Of a stretch of DNA of 64,000 nt, positions 36,475-46,544 are shown in pieces. Source of the stretch: Pleodorina starrii (lineage: Eukaryota; Chlorophyta; Chlorophyceae; Chlamydomonadales; Volvocaceae); NCBI GenBank assembly GCA_030267565.1, contig BRXU01000001.1, positions 8,969,001 through 9,033,000 of the forward strand. Direction: 5' to 3'. The translations under genes were made by a program, and so were the position numbers. The notes beneath the pieces were generated by a model. That model did not search any database and was not told the DNA's origin. It was given only the letters and a program-made list of their open reading frames with translations. Numbering within the stretch: position 1 is the stretch's first letter; each line of letters begins with the position of its first letter.

Positions 36475-39400
36475 ATGGGGAAGTCGGAGGGCAAGGCCGG
36501 GGGGCAGGCGGCGGCGGACCCCCGCTTCGCCGCCATGCACAGCGACCCCCGCTTCCAGCGTTTTCCAAAGCAGAAGAACAAGGTGGTCGTGGATAAGCGT
36601 TTCGCAGGTGAGCGGCGGTGGAGACCCTCTCGGCGACCTTCGGGGGTTTTACCGTAAGCCGACGCACAGCCCGGCCCACTTGCACTGCTGCTGGACGGTT
36701 AAGGCGGAGGACCCGGGAGGGAGGGAGGGGAGAAGCGGCAGCGTCGGTGGCGGCAGCGCGGTTTTGGCAAGGGGGAGAGGCTGGAGGCCGCTCGATGGCG
36801 GCGTCGGGGGCGGCAGCGGCGGGGCAACGGCGGCGGCGGCGGTTGTGACAACCGCTGCTGCCCTAGCGGGGGCGCTGGCATTGCCTCCCCCCCTTTCCCT
36901 GGGGCCCTTAACCCATTGCCTCCCTATTTACCTCGCTCTCCACCCTTACTCGCTCGCCCGCACTTTCACTCACTCGCTCACTCACTCGCTCGCCCAGTCG
37001 CTCTCTCACTCGCCCAGTCGCTCTCTCACTCGCCAAGTCGCTCTCTCACTCACTCACTCACTCACTCGCTCACTCACTCGCTCACTCACTCGCTCGCCCA
37101 GTCGCTCTCTCACTCGCCCAGTCGCTCTCTCACTCGCTCACTCACTCGCTCACTCACTCGCTCGCCCAGTCGCTCACTCGCCCACTCACTCGCTCGCTCG
37201 CACCAGGCATGTTTGAGGACCCCGAGTTCCAGAACCGCTCCGCCGTAGACAAGCGAGGGCGCAAGGTGCGCGGGCGGAGGGGCAGCGAGGGGGGGGGTCA
37301 CGGTGCTGCGGCGAGGGAGGGCGGAGGGGGGGGGGCTCGCGGTGTAGTGAGTTGGGTTGGCTGCCACTGCGCGGCGCAGTGGCACGGTGGCGCGAGGTCG
37401 GTCGCTGAAGCGCACCGCTTTGCTTGCCGCTGAGGCCACCCAAGGACGAGACGGGGAGAGGCGCCGCATTTCTCCTGGGGGCAGGCCCGGGCGCAGGCCC
37501 AAGCCCGGGCAGCAGCCCCGGGCTCGGGCTCGGTGCGGGGCTGGACAGCTGCGGGCGGGCAGGCCCTCACTTGCATGCCTGCCCACGAGAGCCGGAGTCC
37601 CACGCATCCCTGCCCTCCCTGCTGCCTTTCCCTGCCAAACCAAACCACGACACACGATCGTAAAGATCGAGGCTCGGCGGCGCAACGAGGACCTCCGGCG
37701 CTACTATCGCCTCAAGGACGAGGAGGAGTGGAGACTGGACGGAGAGGCAGGCGGGGCAGGCGAGGCGGCGGCGGAGGAGGCCGATGGCAGCGGCGGCGCC
37801 GAGCCAAAGCGGCCGGCTCCGAAACCCTCGCCGCAGGCGGCGCAGCCGCAGCCGCAGCAGCGGAAGAAGGCTGAGGCGAAGGGCAAGCCCCAGGCACTGG
37901 TTGGGAAGGGAAGGGAGCCGGCGCCAGCGAAGCAGCAGCAGCAGCAGGAGGCGGGTGTAGCGGTGGCGGTCCAGAAGGGCGCAAAGAGGCAGCGCGCCGC
38001 CGGCGCCGCTGTCACCGCCGCAGCCGCGGCGCCGGGGAAGCAGGGCAAGGCGGGGGCGGCGGCTGTGGCGGCTGGGCGGCGGCAGCGGAAGCCGGCAGAG
38101 GGGAGCAGTGACGGAGAGGAGGAGGAGGAGGAGGAGGACGGCGTTGGCAGCAGCGGAGGGGAGGAGGGTCTTGAGGGGGAGGACGGGGGCGGCCGTGCTG
38201 GGGGTGCTCACGTGGACTCCCAAGAGGAGGAAGACGATGAAGACGAAGACGGAGAGGATGACGACGAGGAGGAGGAGGAGGAGGAGGACGAGGAGGCCAA
38301 GGCGCGGGAGCGCTGGGCGCGGGCTCGCGGCATGCTTGGTGGGGCGGGGGTCCAATGGTCGGGGGGGGTGAGGAGGGAGGCTGAGGGAGGGAGGGGGGCA
38401 TGTACTGGGCACGGCTGGAGGATGTGCGCCGGCAGCGGGGGCTGAAAGGAGGGAGGGAGGGGAGGCGGAGGCCTGGGAGGGCCCAGGCCACCGCGGTATG
38501 GGAGGAGTTGGACGCCACGCCCCCCCGCAGTGACTCATTGTTATATAAAGGAGCATATCACTCCCTGTCCCCCCCTCGGCACCCCTTTCCTCCCCTCCTC
38601 TCCCCTCCCCTCGAGCTGGATTGGGTCGAAGGGGTGAAGTGGTCCGAAGGGGCCCGCACTTTCGCGCGGTCTGGGGCGCAGGCGGCGGACTGGGCTGGGG
38701 GTGGCGGGCGTGAGGGTTGGGTGGTGGGACGGGGCGGAGGAGTCGGCCAGGAGACCTCGGCCAACCCGGCCTGTGCCGAGTGCAGCGACTGCCTCCCGCT
38801 CCTGTCTTGTTGCTTGCTTTTGTGTTTCCCCTTGCTCCGTTTCCGTTTCTATTGGCCTGTCGGCTGGCCGGGGTGGGATGTCTTCTGTTTCCCGGCTTGC
38901 CTGGCCTGTGTGTGGGGGGGGGGCTGCGTTGTGTTTTGTTTTGTTATCTTACCCCGCCACGCTTGCCGCTCCCCGCAGTGTCCGACAGCAGCGACGACGA
39001 CGAGGAGGAGGGGGAGGAGGACGCCGAGTACGACAGCGCGGACGAGCCGCTCACGGACGAGGAGTACGAATCGGACGAGCACCTGGATCCGGAGGAGTGG
39101 GGCGCGGGCGCGCACGCGCTCAACCCGGAGGAGCCCATTCCGCCGCAGGAGGAGACTCGGAGGTGCGGCTGACTGAAGGAGCAAGATAGGGATGAAACTC
39201 GGCAGCAGGGGTGGAAGGAAGGGGTGACGTTGGCGGGGTGGGGGAGGGGGCTTTGCCTCTGCTTCATTGCCCCTGAACTCACTTTCCATAGGCCCCCGCG
39301 CTTCTGACCTCCGCCTCCGCCTCCTCGTCCTCCACCCCGCCCCCCGCACCCCCCCCACACACACACGCCGCCATCATCCGCCCCCCCGCACCCTCCTCCT

Positions 39401-42400
39401 CCTCAAGACTGGTTCAGGTTCCGCTCGCCAACGCCAACGCTAACGCTAGCTCTAACGCCTACGTTAACGCCGGCTCTCCGTCCCTTCGCTGCGGTACCTC
39501 TCTTTCCTTCTTTCCTTCCTTCCTCCTCCTCCCTCCCCTCCTCAGACTTGCCCTGGTGGATCTCGACTGGGACCACGTGCGGGCGGTGGACGTGTTGGCG
39601 GTGCTGCGCTCCTTCCTGCCCCGGGGGGCAGCACTGGAGAGGGTCACCGTCTACCCCTCAGACTTTGGACTGCAGCGGATGGCGGAGGAGGCGGCGGTGG
39701 GACCCAAGGTGGGGGGGAGCGGGGGGCCGGGGGGCAGAGGCGGGCGGGGGATGACGAGGGGGCGGGGGAGCCGAACGTGGGGGCGGTGAGATGTGTTCGG
39801 GGGGTGTACTGGGTTGGTTGGGTTTGGAGGGAGAGGCATTGATGTTGAGAGGGGAGGGTGGGAGTCGCGCAGTGGTGGGGGCCTGGCGCGTTCCTGGCCT
39901 GGCTCTGTCCGAGTTGGGTTGGGCCCGGACCCCCCGCCTCCCTCCCTTCCTCCTCCTCCTCCTCCTCCTCCTCCTCCCGCTCGTTCCCCATTCGCGCCAT
40001 TCCTTACTCGCATTCCTTGCTCCCATTCCTTACTCATCACTCGTTACACCACCCCCTGTACTATCCCGTCCCTATCCCGTCCCTGACCCCTATCCCGCCC
40101 CGTCCCTTTCCGTCCCGCAGCTGATCCTGAAGCCCAGCCAGAAGGGGGCGGCAGCGCCTGAGGACAAGGAGGCGGCGGCGGACAAGTCGGGGGGTGGCGG
40201 CAAGAAGGGGCTGCTGCGCAAGGGCGGCGCGGCCAAGGAGGCGGCGGGGGCGGCGGCGGAGGAGGAGGGGGCGGAGGTGGACAAGAAGCGGCTGGCGGCG
40301 TATGAAAAGTCGCGGCTCAGGTGGGGCCCATTCGCTGGCGCCGGATTAACCAATATGATGGCGGCGAAAGAAATTTCTCGACCCCCTCCCTCCACTTCAC
40401 CCCCCTCTTACGTCTGCCTGTCTTGTCAGCTTGCCAGTTTGGACTGTCGTACACACACACACACACATGCGCCGCCTCCGCCCCGTGGCCCCAGTCCTGT
40501 ACCATTTTGACCTCCCGGCCTCCACCGACCTGCCGGATAGTCTAACACCGAAATTGGATTGTACTCGAACTTGAACCCCACCCCACCCCCACGGCCCTTG
40601 CAGCTTGCTACGGTTCCAGTCTTGAGAATGTCGTTATCTTACCCCCGCCCCCTCCCCCCTCCTTCACCCCCTCCCCCCGCCCCCTCCCCCCTCCCCCTCC
40701 TTCACCCCCCCCTGCAGGTACTATTACGCCATTGTGGAGTGCGACTGCATCGCCACCGCCCTGCACCTGTACAACGAGTGCGACGGAATGGAGTTTGAGC
40801 GCTCGGCTTGCAAGTTCGACTTGCGCTTCGTGCCGGATGAACAGAGCTTCGAGGGCCGACAGGTGGGGGTGGTGATGGGAGCGTGTCTGTGTGTGTATTG
40901 ATGTGCGTGTGGGTATTGATGTGCGTGTGTATATTGATGTGCGTGTGTGTGTTGATGTGCGTGTGTATGTTGATGTGCGTGTGTGTATTGATGTGTGTGT
41001 ATGTTTGACGCGGGGTTGAGGGTGCGATGCGCCGTTGGGACTGGGTGCCCGGACCCTCGCCTCCCTCCCTCCCTGGCCCCCCGCTCCCTCCCCGGCCCCC
41101 CTCCCCGTACCCCTTGTTGCTGCCCCCGGGGTCGACCAGCAGATCCAATGACGCATCGCACGCTTAGCTGAGATACCCTCCCCTCCCCTCCCCTCCCATC
41201 CGCCCCTCCCTCCCTCAGATCCGCGACACTGCCAGCGATGTGCCCCCCGGCTACGAGCCCCCCGCGCACTTCAACATCTCGCTGCAGCACACGGACCCCA
41301 AGCTCTCCTGGGACGCGGAGGACCCCGAGCGCAAGCGCAAACTCACGGTGAGGATGGAGGGGATGGAGTGGGGGGGGGTTGGGGGGCTGGGCGGGGGTAG
41401 AGAACACACATGCGCGCACACACACACACACACATCCCTTGCCCCCACCACCTCCTCCTCTTCCCTCCCCTCCGACTCCCCGGGCACTGCACGGGACTCG
41501 GCTGCACACGAACTTGATAGATGGATATCTGTCAAAAGGGGGAGGGCCTGGTTGGTTGCATGTTACTTTATCCGGGTCGGGTGGTGGGGGGAGGGCCTGG
41601 GTGGTTGCAATCCAGTGGTACCAGTGGACGCATCGCACTCAGTACCGCAACACCGGGCATATGCCGTGTGCTGGTGCAGGGCCGGCGACTGAAGACGGAC
41701 GAGGAGCTTTTGGAGGCCGACTTTGCGGCCTACCTAGGAAACAGCGAGGAGGAGGACGAGGAAGAGGAAGAGGAGGAAGAAGAGGAGGAGGAGCAGGCTG
41801 CGGCGGGCGCAGCCAAGGCAAAGGCAAAGGCCAATGGCGGCGGCGGGCGCGCCAAGGGCGGCAAGGAGGACGCGGAGGCGCTGCGGCGGCGGTATCGGTG
41901 AGTCGCGTTTGGAGCTTTCGGCGCGTTTCGTTTGCGTTGCGTCTGTGGGCTGTGGGCTGTGGGCTCCTTAACTCCCCGTCTGCCCTGCCCTGCCGGCAGA
42001 ACCTTTTGTGCGGGCAGGCAGGCAGGCGGGCGTGCAACCGGGCGTCCGTTTGTGGGTGTGAGTGATGGTTGCATGGTTCCCTTCTCTTCCAGCACAGGGA
42101 CACGTCATGTCCCCCGCAGCGCTGCCCCCACCCCACCAAGCAGCAGCAGCAGTCCCGGCTGCCCAGCGCTTCTCCTCCCCCTCGCGCGCGACTGCGGCCT
42201 GCCTGGCACCCGCCTCCTCTCCCCTCCCTTGACCGCCTGCTGCTGCCGCCGCTGCCGCTACTGCCGCCACCGCTGCTGCCGCCGCAGGGCCCTGTTGCTC
42301 GGGGAAGGCACCGCCGCGGATGCCGCCGGCGGTGCCAAGACCAAGGGCCGCGTGGGCGGCAAGAGCTGGCTGGGCAGCGAAGACGGCGAGGATGACGAGG

Positions 42401-45400
42401 CGGCGGCGGGGGAGGGGCAGGAGGGGGAGGAGGAGCAGGGGCGCGGCCGGAGGGGCGGCGCCGCGGGCGAGCCCAGCACCAGCGGCCGCGGCGGCGCCGC
42501 GGGTGGGGTTGGTGGTGGTGGTGTCAAGGGCGGGCGCAAGGCCGGCCCCGGCGATGTGGACATGGTGGTTACGTTCCATGGCGGGTTGGAGGGGCTGGGG
42601 GAGCGGATCAAGAAGAAGAAGGAGGAGGAGCGGGCGCGCGCGGGGGAGACGGTGAGGAGGGGGATGGGGGGAGGGATAGGGGAAGGGGTGAGGTGGGTTG
42701 AGGAGGGGGTTGTCCACCGGCGGTGGGGGGAAGGGGAGAGAGTCTGCTTATCGCCCTCGCTTGTCTCAAACAACACAAACACAACACAGGTCTTGCACCG
42801 CACTTCGAAGCTCCGTTCGCGCGTTACAACGAAACTCAAAGCCGTTCTCTTGCTCGACCCGGAGACGAAGGTATCGCAGCGCGCAACGACGTCGCTCTCA
42901 ACGGCAATCGCCTGAAGCAACTAATTAACGAGTAACGACCCAACCAACGAACGTTACGGACGGTGTGCGTGTGCTCGACTGCTCGTTGGTGATTTGAATC
43001 AACGAGCGCCGTGATTTAAACTAATGTTGCGTGCTTGTGCGCACCCTTGTCCCCCCCACCCCACCCCACCGCAGTGACTCATTTTTTCTAAGAAGGAGCT
43101 TATCACTCCCTGACCCCCACCCCCACCCCCGCTCCGCCGTTCTAATTACCCCGCCCCCCCCAGGTGTGGGAGGCCTACCTGCGGAAGAAGCGCGAGAAGC
43201 GGGCGCAGCGGAAGGCGCAAGGCAGGCTCCGGAACCTGAGCGACAGGTAGGCCGGGGAGGGGAGGGCAGGCTCCGGAACCTGAGCGACAGGTAGGCCGGG
43301 GAGGGGAGGGCAGGCTCCGGAACCTGAGCGACAGGTAGGCCGGGGAGGGGAGGGCAGCGGGGGAAGGGGGATGTGGCCCATCTGGGTTGCGGGGCTTTGA
43401 CGGCCCTTCGGGGCAGGATGGCTGCTGGCTGCTTGGGTGACGGCCCGCAGGTTCTCGTTTGAAGGTTTGGAACCGAAGGAACGCACACCGTTTCCCGTCC
43501 CAGCTCAGGTCCGGGGGCTGATGGCGCAATGAGGTGCAGTAGGGTGACGGCTGCCGACCGGATCCAATCGGATCCAATCGGATTCAAGCAGCCGCGTACC
43601 CTACTCGTCATGAAGACATGAAGGAGGACACGAGGATATGAGGACACGGGTAGCGCCGCGCACTTGCGCATTGGGCGGCACTTCCGCGTCCTCGTCCTTA
43701 CCCTCCGGCCCCGCACCCCGCACACCCCGTCCCCGCCGCCCCAACCCGCACTCGCACGCAAATCTTTGCACCCACCATCGCCCTCCTCCTCCCCTCTCCC
43801 GCCCCCTCGTGACTTCATCTCTCCAGTGAGGACTCTGACGACTACATCTCGGACGGAGAAGAAGGGGGCGGCAAGGCGGCGGCGGCAGGCCGCGGGAGGC
43901 AAGACGCGGGCAAGGAATCGAAACCCGGCAAGAAGGCCCGCCGGGGCGGCGACGGCGACGACGACGATATGTACGGCGATGTGGGCTCCGACGACGACCC
44001 ATTCTTCAAGCAGAACGACGGCGACGATCCCTTTGCCGATCCGTTCTTTGATGAGGTGAGGGTTTTAGGGTAGAGGTAGGAGTTGGGGGTGGGGTGGGCA
44101 CTCCGGGCTGTGTGTGTGGGTGTGCGCGTGTGCATGTGTGTGTGTGTGCGTGCGGCGAGGGTTGGTGGTGGGCGGATGGCGGCCGGCGGCCGCGCCACGT
44201 GCTTGCTCGGTTGGCTGGTTGGTTGGATGGTTGGACGGGGGGGATGTGAATGCCCGTGCGTGCGTGCGTGAATGCCCGTGCGTGCGTGCGTGCCCGTGTG
44301 TGCAGGAGTGCGTGCGCAAGTGGGGAAAGGTCAGCGAGTTGAGCGGATGGCGCCTCCTCGCCTGCATCGTGCATCGTAGTTGCTGTAGTTGGCTGCTTGC
44401 TTGCCTGGCTGCTTGACTGCCTGGCTGCTTGGCTGCCGCTTGCAGCCGCTGCAGTACACAACACGGATTGCGGCTGCCTTTGCCGATTGCGCGCAGGACG
44501 GTGGCGGCGGCGGCGGTGCTGCGGCGGGCAGCGAAGATGACGACGACGAGGAGGAGGAGGGCGGGCGGCGCGCGGGCGGGGCCAAGGGGCGGAAGGACGG
44601 CGGCGGCAAGAAGGCCGCCGCCAAGAAGGGCGGCAAGGAAGGCGGCGGCAAGGTGGGTGGCTGGGTGCGGTCAAGGAAGGCGGCGTTTCCGTCGTGGCGA
44701 CCTGGCCGTCGTCGCTGCTGGCGGCTGAGGCGGCTGAGGCGTAGGCGGAGACGTGTTGCACCCCTTCCCCCTCTCTCTCGAGGCAACATCATCTCTATTA
44801 AACCGCCTCACCCCCCGGATTCTTTTGATACATTACCGTTCACGGGCTCCGGCCTATACGTTGATACCCCCCCCAACACACACGCACACCCACCCAACCT
44901 GTGCGGGCTCTTGTCCTGTTGACCCACTCCACCTCCCACCCTCCCTCCAGGCCTCCGCCGCCGAGCGCGCCGACCTGGAACTGCTGCTGATGGACGACTC
45001 GGCGCTGCGGGAGGCGGGTCGGGGGGTGAAGGCGCGGGTGCTGCCGGCGGGGCACGACCTGGAGGAGGCAGACGGCAAGCGCAAGCTCACGAAGAAGGTG
45101 AGGCGGGTCGGGGCGTCGTGGGATGAGGCGCAGCGTAGGGTAGGGCGGCTGGGAGCTTGTCCCGTCTTGCCTGGTTGCCGTCTTTGATGCCGTGTGTCGT
45201 TCCTGAATCCTGATGCGGTCGGCCGGCCGGCTGGCGCCATCGCCAAATCGCCGTCGCCATCGCCGCCGTCTCCATCGCCGCAACGCAGGAGAAGCGCGAG
45301 CTGAAGAAGGAGGCGAAGCGGAGGGCGCGTGCGGGCAGCGACGACGAGGACGCCGCGGGTGGGGCGGGCGGGCAGGAGGACGCGCCGGGCTTTGCGGTCG

Positions 45401-46106
45401 ACCTGGCCGACCCGCGGTTCGCGGACATGTTTCGGAGCGCCGACTTCGCGCTGGACCCCACCGACCCGCGCTTCAAGAAGATGCAGGTGGGGAAGCGTTG
45501 TCTTGGGGTTTGGGAGCGAGCGGGGGTCGCTCCTGCGGGCGGACTGGCGACTCTCTAGGCGCCCCTCGAGACGGCCTCGGTGACCAGCTGTCAGGGCCCC
45601 TTCACGACTGCGCTTCCAGTGTTGGTTGGGTCGGGGAAGCATCGAGTGTTGGGAGGCTGGCAGAGTGAGATGCGATTGATCTACCATAGGCAGGGGGCAG
45701 TAAGGGGAGAGGCCTTGGGGTTTCCCTGCAACATTCTCTGCTGTTGTTGGTTGCTGCCTTGCCCTGTCATTTTTGCCCTGTTTTAATAGTATGGATTCGT
45801 TTTTGTTTTGCCGCTGTTGCTTGCTGCCTTTCTTTTCTTCACGACCAGGCTCGCGACCAGGTGCTCACAGAGGTGCAGAAGCGGCGCGCGGTGCAGCCTC
45901 AGCAGCATCACGAGCCCAGGAAGAATGGACCCGGCGCTGCGGCTGCGAACGGGGCAGCCGACGGCGATGCGCCGCAACAAGCGGGGGCCGGCTCCGGCGG
46001 CGATCTGCGCATCATGGTGGCCAAGCTCAAGCGCAAGGCGGAGGCGCAGCAGGAGAAACAGCGTGCACAGGCGCAGGGGAAAGGGCCAAAGAAGGCGCGG
46101 ATGTGA
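36475..46106 (+). CDS. ESF1: ESF1, nucleolar pre-rRNA processing protein
   Basis: Nucleolar factor needed for 18S rRNA maturation and 40S assembly. Sixteen exons: 36475-36607, 37207-37265, 37666-38338, 38979-39162, 39546-39708, 40121-40320, 40718-40862, 41219-41347, 41680-41897, 42288-42651, 43164-43246, 43827-44055, 44497-44652, 44951-45097, 45289-45486, 45849-46106. Phases close at about 1112 aa; yeast and human proteins are shorter (about 630 and 850 aa), and the excess here is Glu/Asp/Ala/Lys/Gly-rich insertions. In order: N-terminal DPRF repeats (DPRFAAM, DPRFQRF) and [14 protein letters not shown]; acidic and Ala-rich tract (about 90-290); RRM-like core with [24 protein letters not shown] and [15 protein letters not shown] (about 350-520); Lys/Gly-rich spacers; C-terminal NUC153 motif with [19 protein letters not shown] (about 1000-1025). 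The first ATG, at 36475, fits the family N-terminus. Confidence 0.93.
36953..37203 (+). repeat. CTCACTCG minisatellite in ESF1 intron 1
   Basis: About 250 bp of CTCACTCG and CGCCCAGTCGCTCT units. It ends within a few bases of the exon-2 acceptor and serves as a long pyrimidine-rich tract. Confidence 0.9.
38527..38575 (+). repeat. Dispersed repeat R2, copy 1
   Basis: CCGCAGTGACTCATT, then AAGGAGCATATCACTCCCTG. Matches 43071-43118; lies in an ESF1 intron. Confidence 0.7.
39479..39494 (+). repeat. Short dispersed motif R4, copy 3
   Basis: Same 16-mer followed by TACCTCTCTTTCC, just before an ESF1 acceptor. Confidence 0.5.
40884..41010 (+). repeat. GT-rich minisatellite in an ESF1 intron
   Basis: Six or so copies of a unit of about 20 bp close to TTGATGTGCGTGTGTAT. 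Confidence 0.85.
43071..43118 (+). repeat. Dispersed repeat R2, copy 2
   Basis: CCGCAGTGACTCATT, then AAGGAGCTTATCACTCCCTG. Lies in an ESF1 intron, 45 bp before the next exon. Confidence 0.7.
43222..43353 (+). repeat. 44-bp tandem repeat carrying an ESF1 exon end and donor
   Basis: Three consecutive 44-bp units start at 43222, 43266 and 43310. Each contains the last bases of exon 11 (CTGAGCGACAG) and the GTAGGC donor. The first copy is used in my model because it keeps the frame into exon 12. Confidence 0.9.
44063..44070 (+). repeat. Telomere-like motif at an ESF1 donor
   Basis: TTTTAGGG 8 nt into the intron after exon 12. Confidence 0.5.
44832..44874 (-). repeat. Dispersed repeat R1, copy 4
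   Basis: Reverse orientation of the R1 core and part of its tail; lies in an ESF1 intron. Confidence 0.8.
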
Positions 46107-46544
46107 AGAGGGGCTCGGCTGGCTTTAGAAGTGTGTTGAGCGCGCGTTTGAGAGAGGAGCGTTTCTGTAGAGCTAAGAGTGATGTTATGTTGTAAGAGTA
46201 GCATCAGGTGTAAGAGAGGCGGAGCAGAGGGGCGGGCAGGTAGATGGTTAAAGGATTTGGGTCACTACATTTCGTAACCTCCGAAACCATGCGCGGGCAG
46301 AATTTGGGCGTCTACATGAAGGCCCAGGCTTTCACAAGGCAGCAAGTTGCCAACATTTTCCCACCCGCGATCACTGTAACCCCCGTGAGTTCTATTATTA
46401 CTAATCTACAAGCGCATAGCAGAGCCTCCCACAGCCTTCCGACACTGCGCACGCCCGTTTGAGCTGCGCTGAGGTCTTGCCGGGCTGAGGTAGCGCGCCC
46501 CATCTTCTTCGCTTTCTGGCTGCTGAAAGACAAGAGCTGCAACT
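46107..46544. other. ESF1-HOP1 intergenic region
   Basis: It holds the ESF1 3' UTR with its TGTAA signals, and presumably the HOP1 promoter. No other gene is seen. Confidence 0.5.
46191..46213 (+). terminator. Candidate poly(A) signals of ESF1
   Basis: Two TGTAA pentamers at 46191-46195 and 46209-46213, 85-107 nt after the ESF1 stop. TGTAA is the usual poly(A) signal of volvocine algae. Confidence 0.6.

Noticed and set aside
36953..37203. CRISPR-like array
   Set aside because: The units are contiguous without spacers; this is a eukaryotic intronic minisatellite.
42780..43030. Insert of different composition in an ESF1 intron
   Set aside because: Richer in AACGA-type words than the flanks, but no ends or second copy seen.
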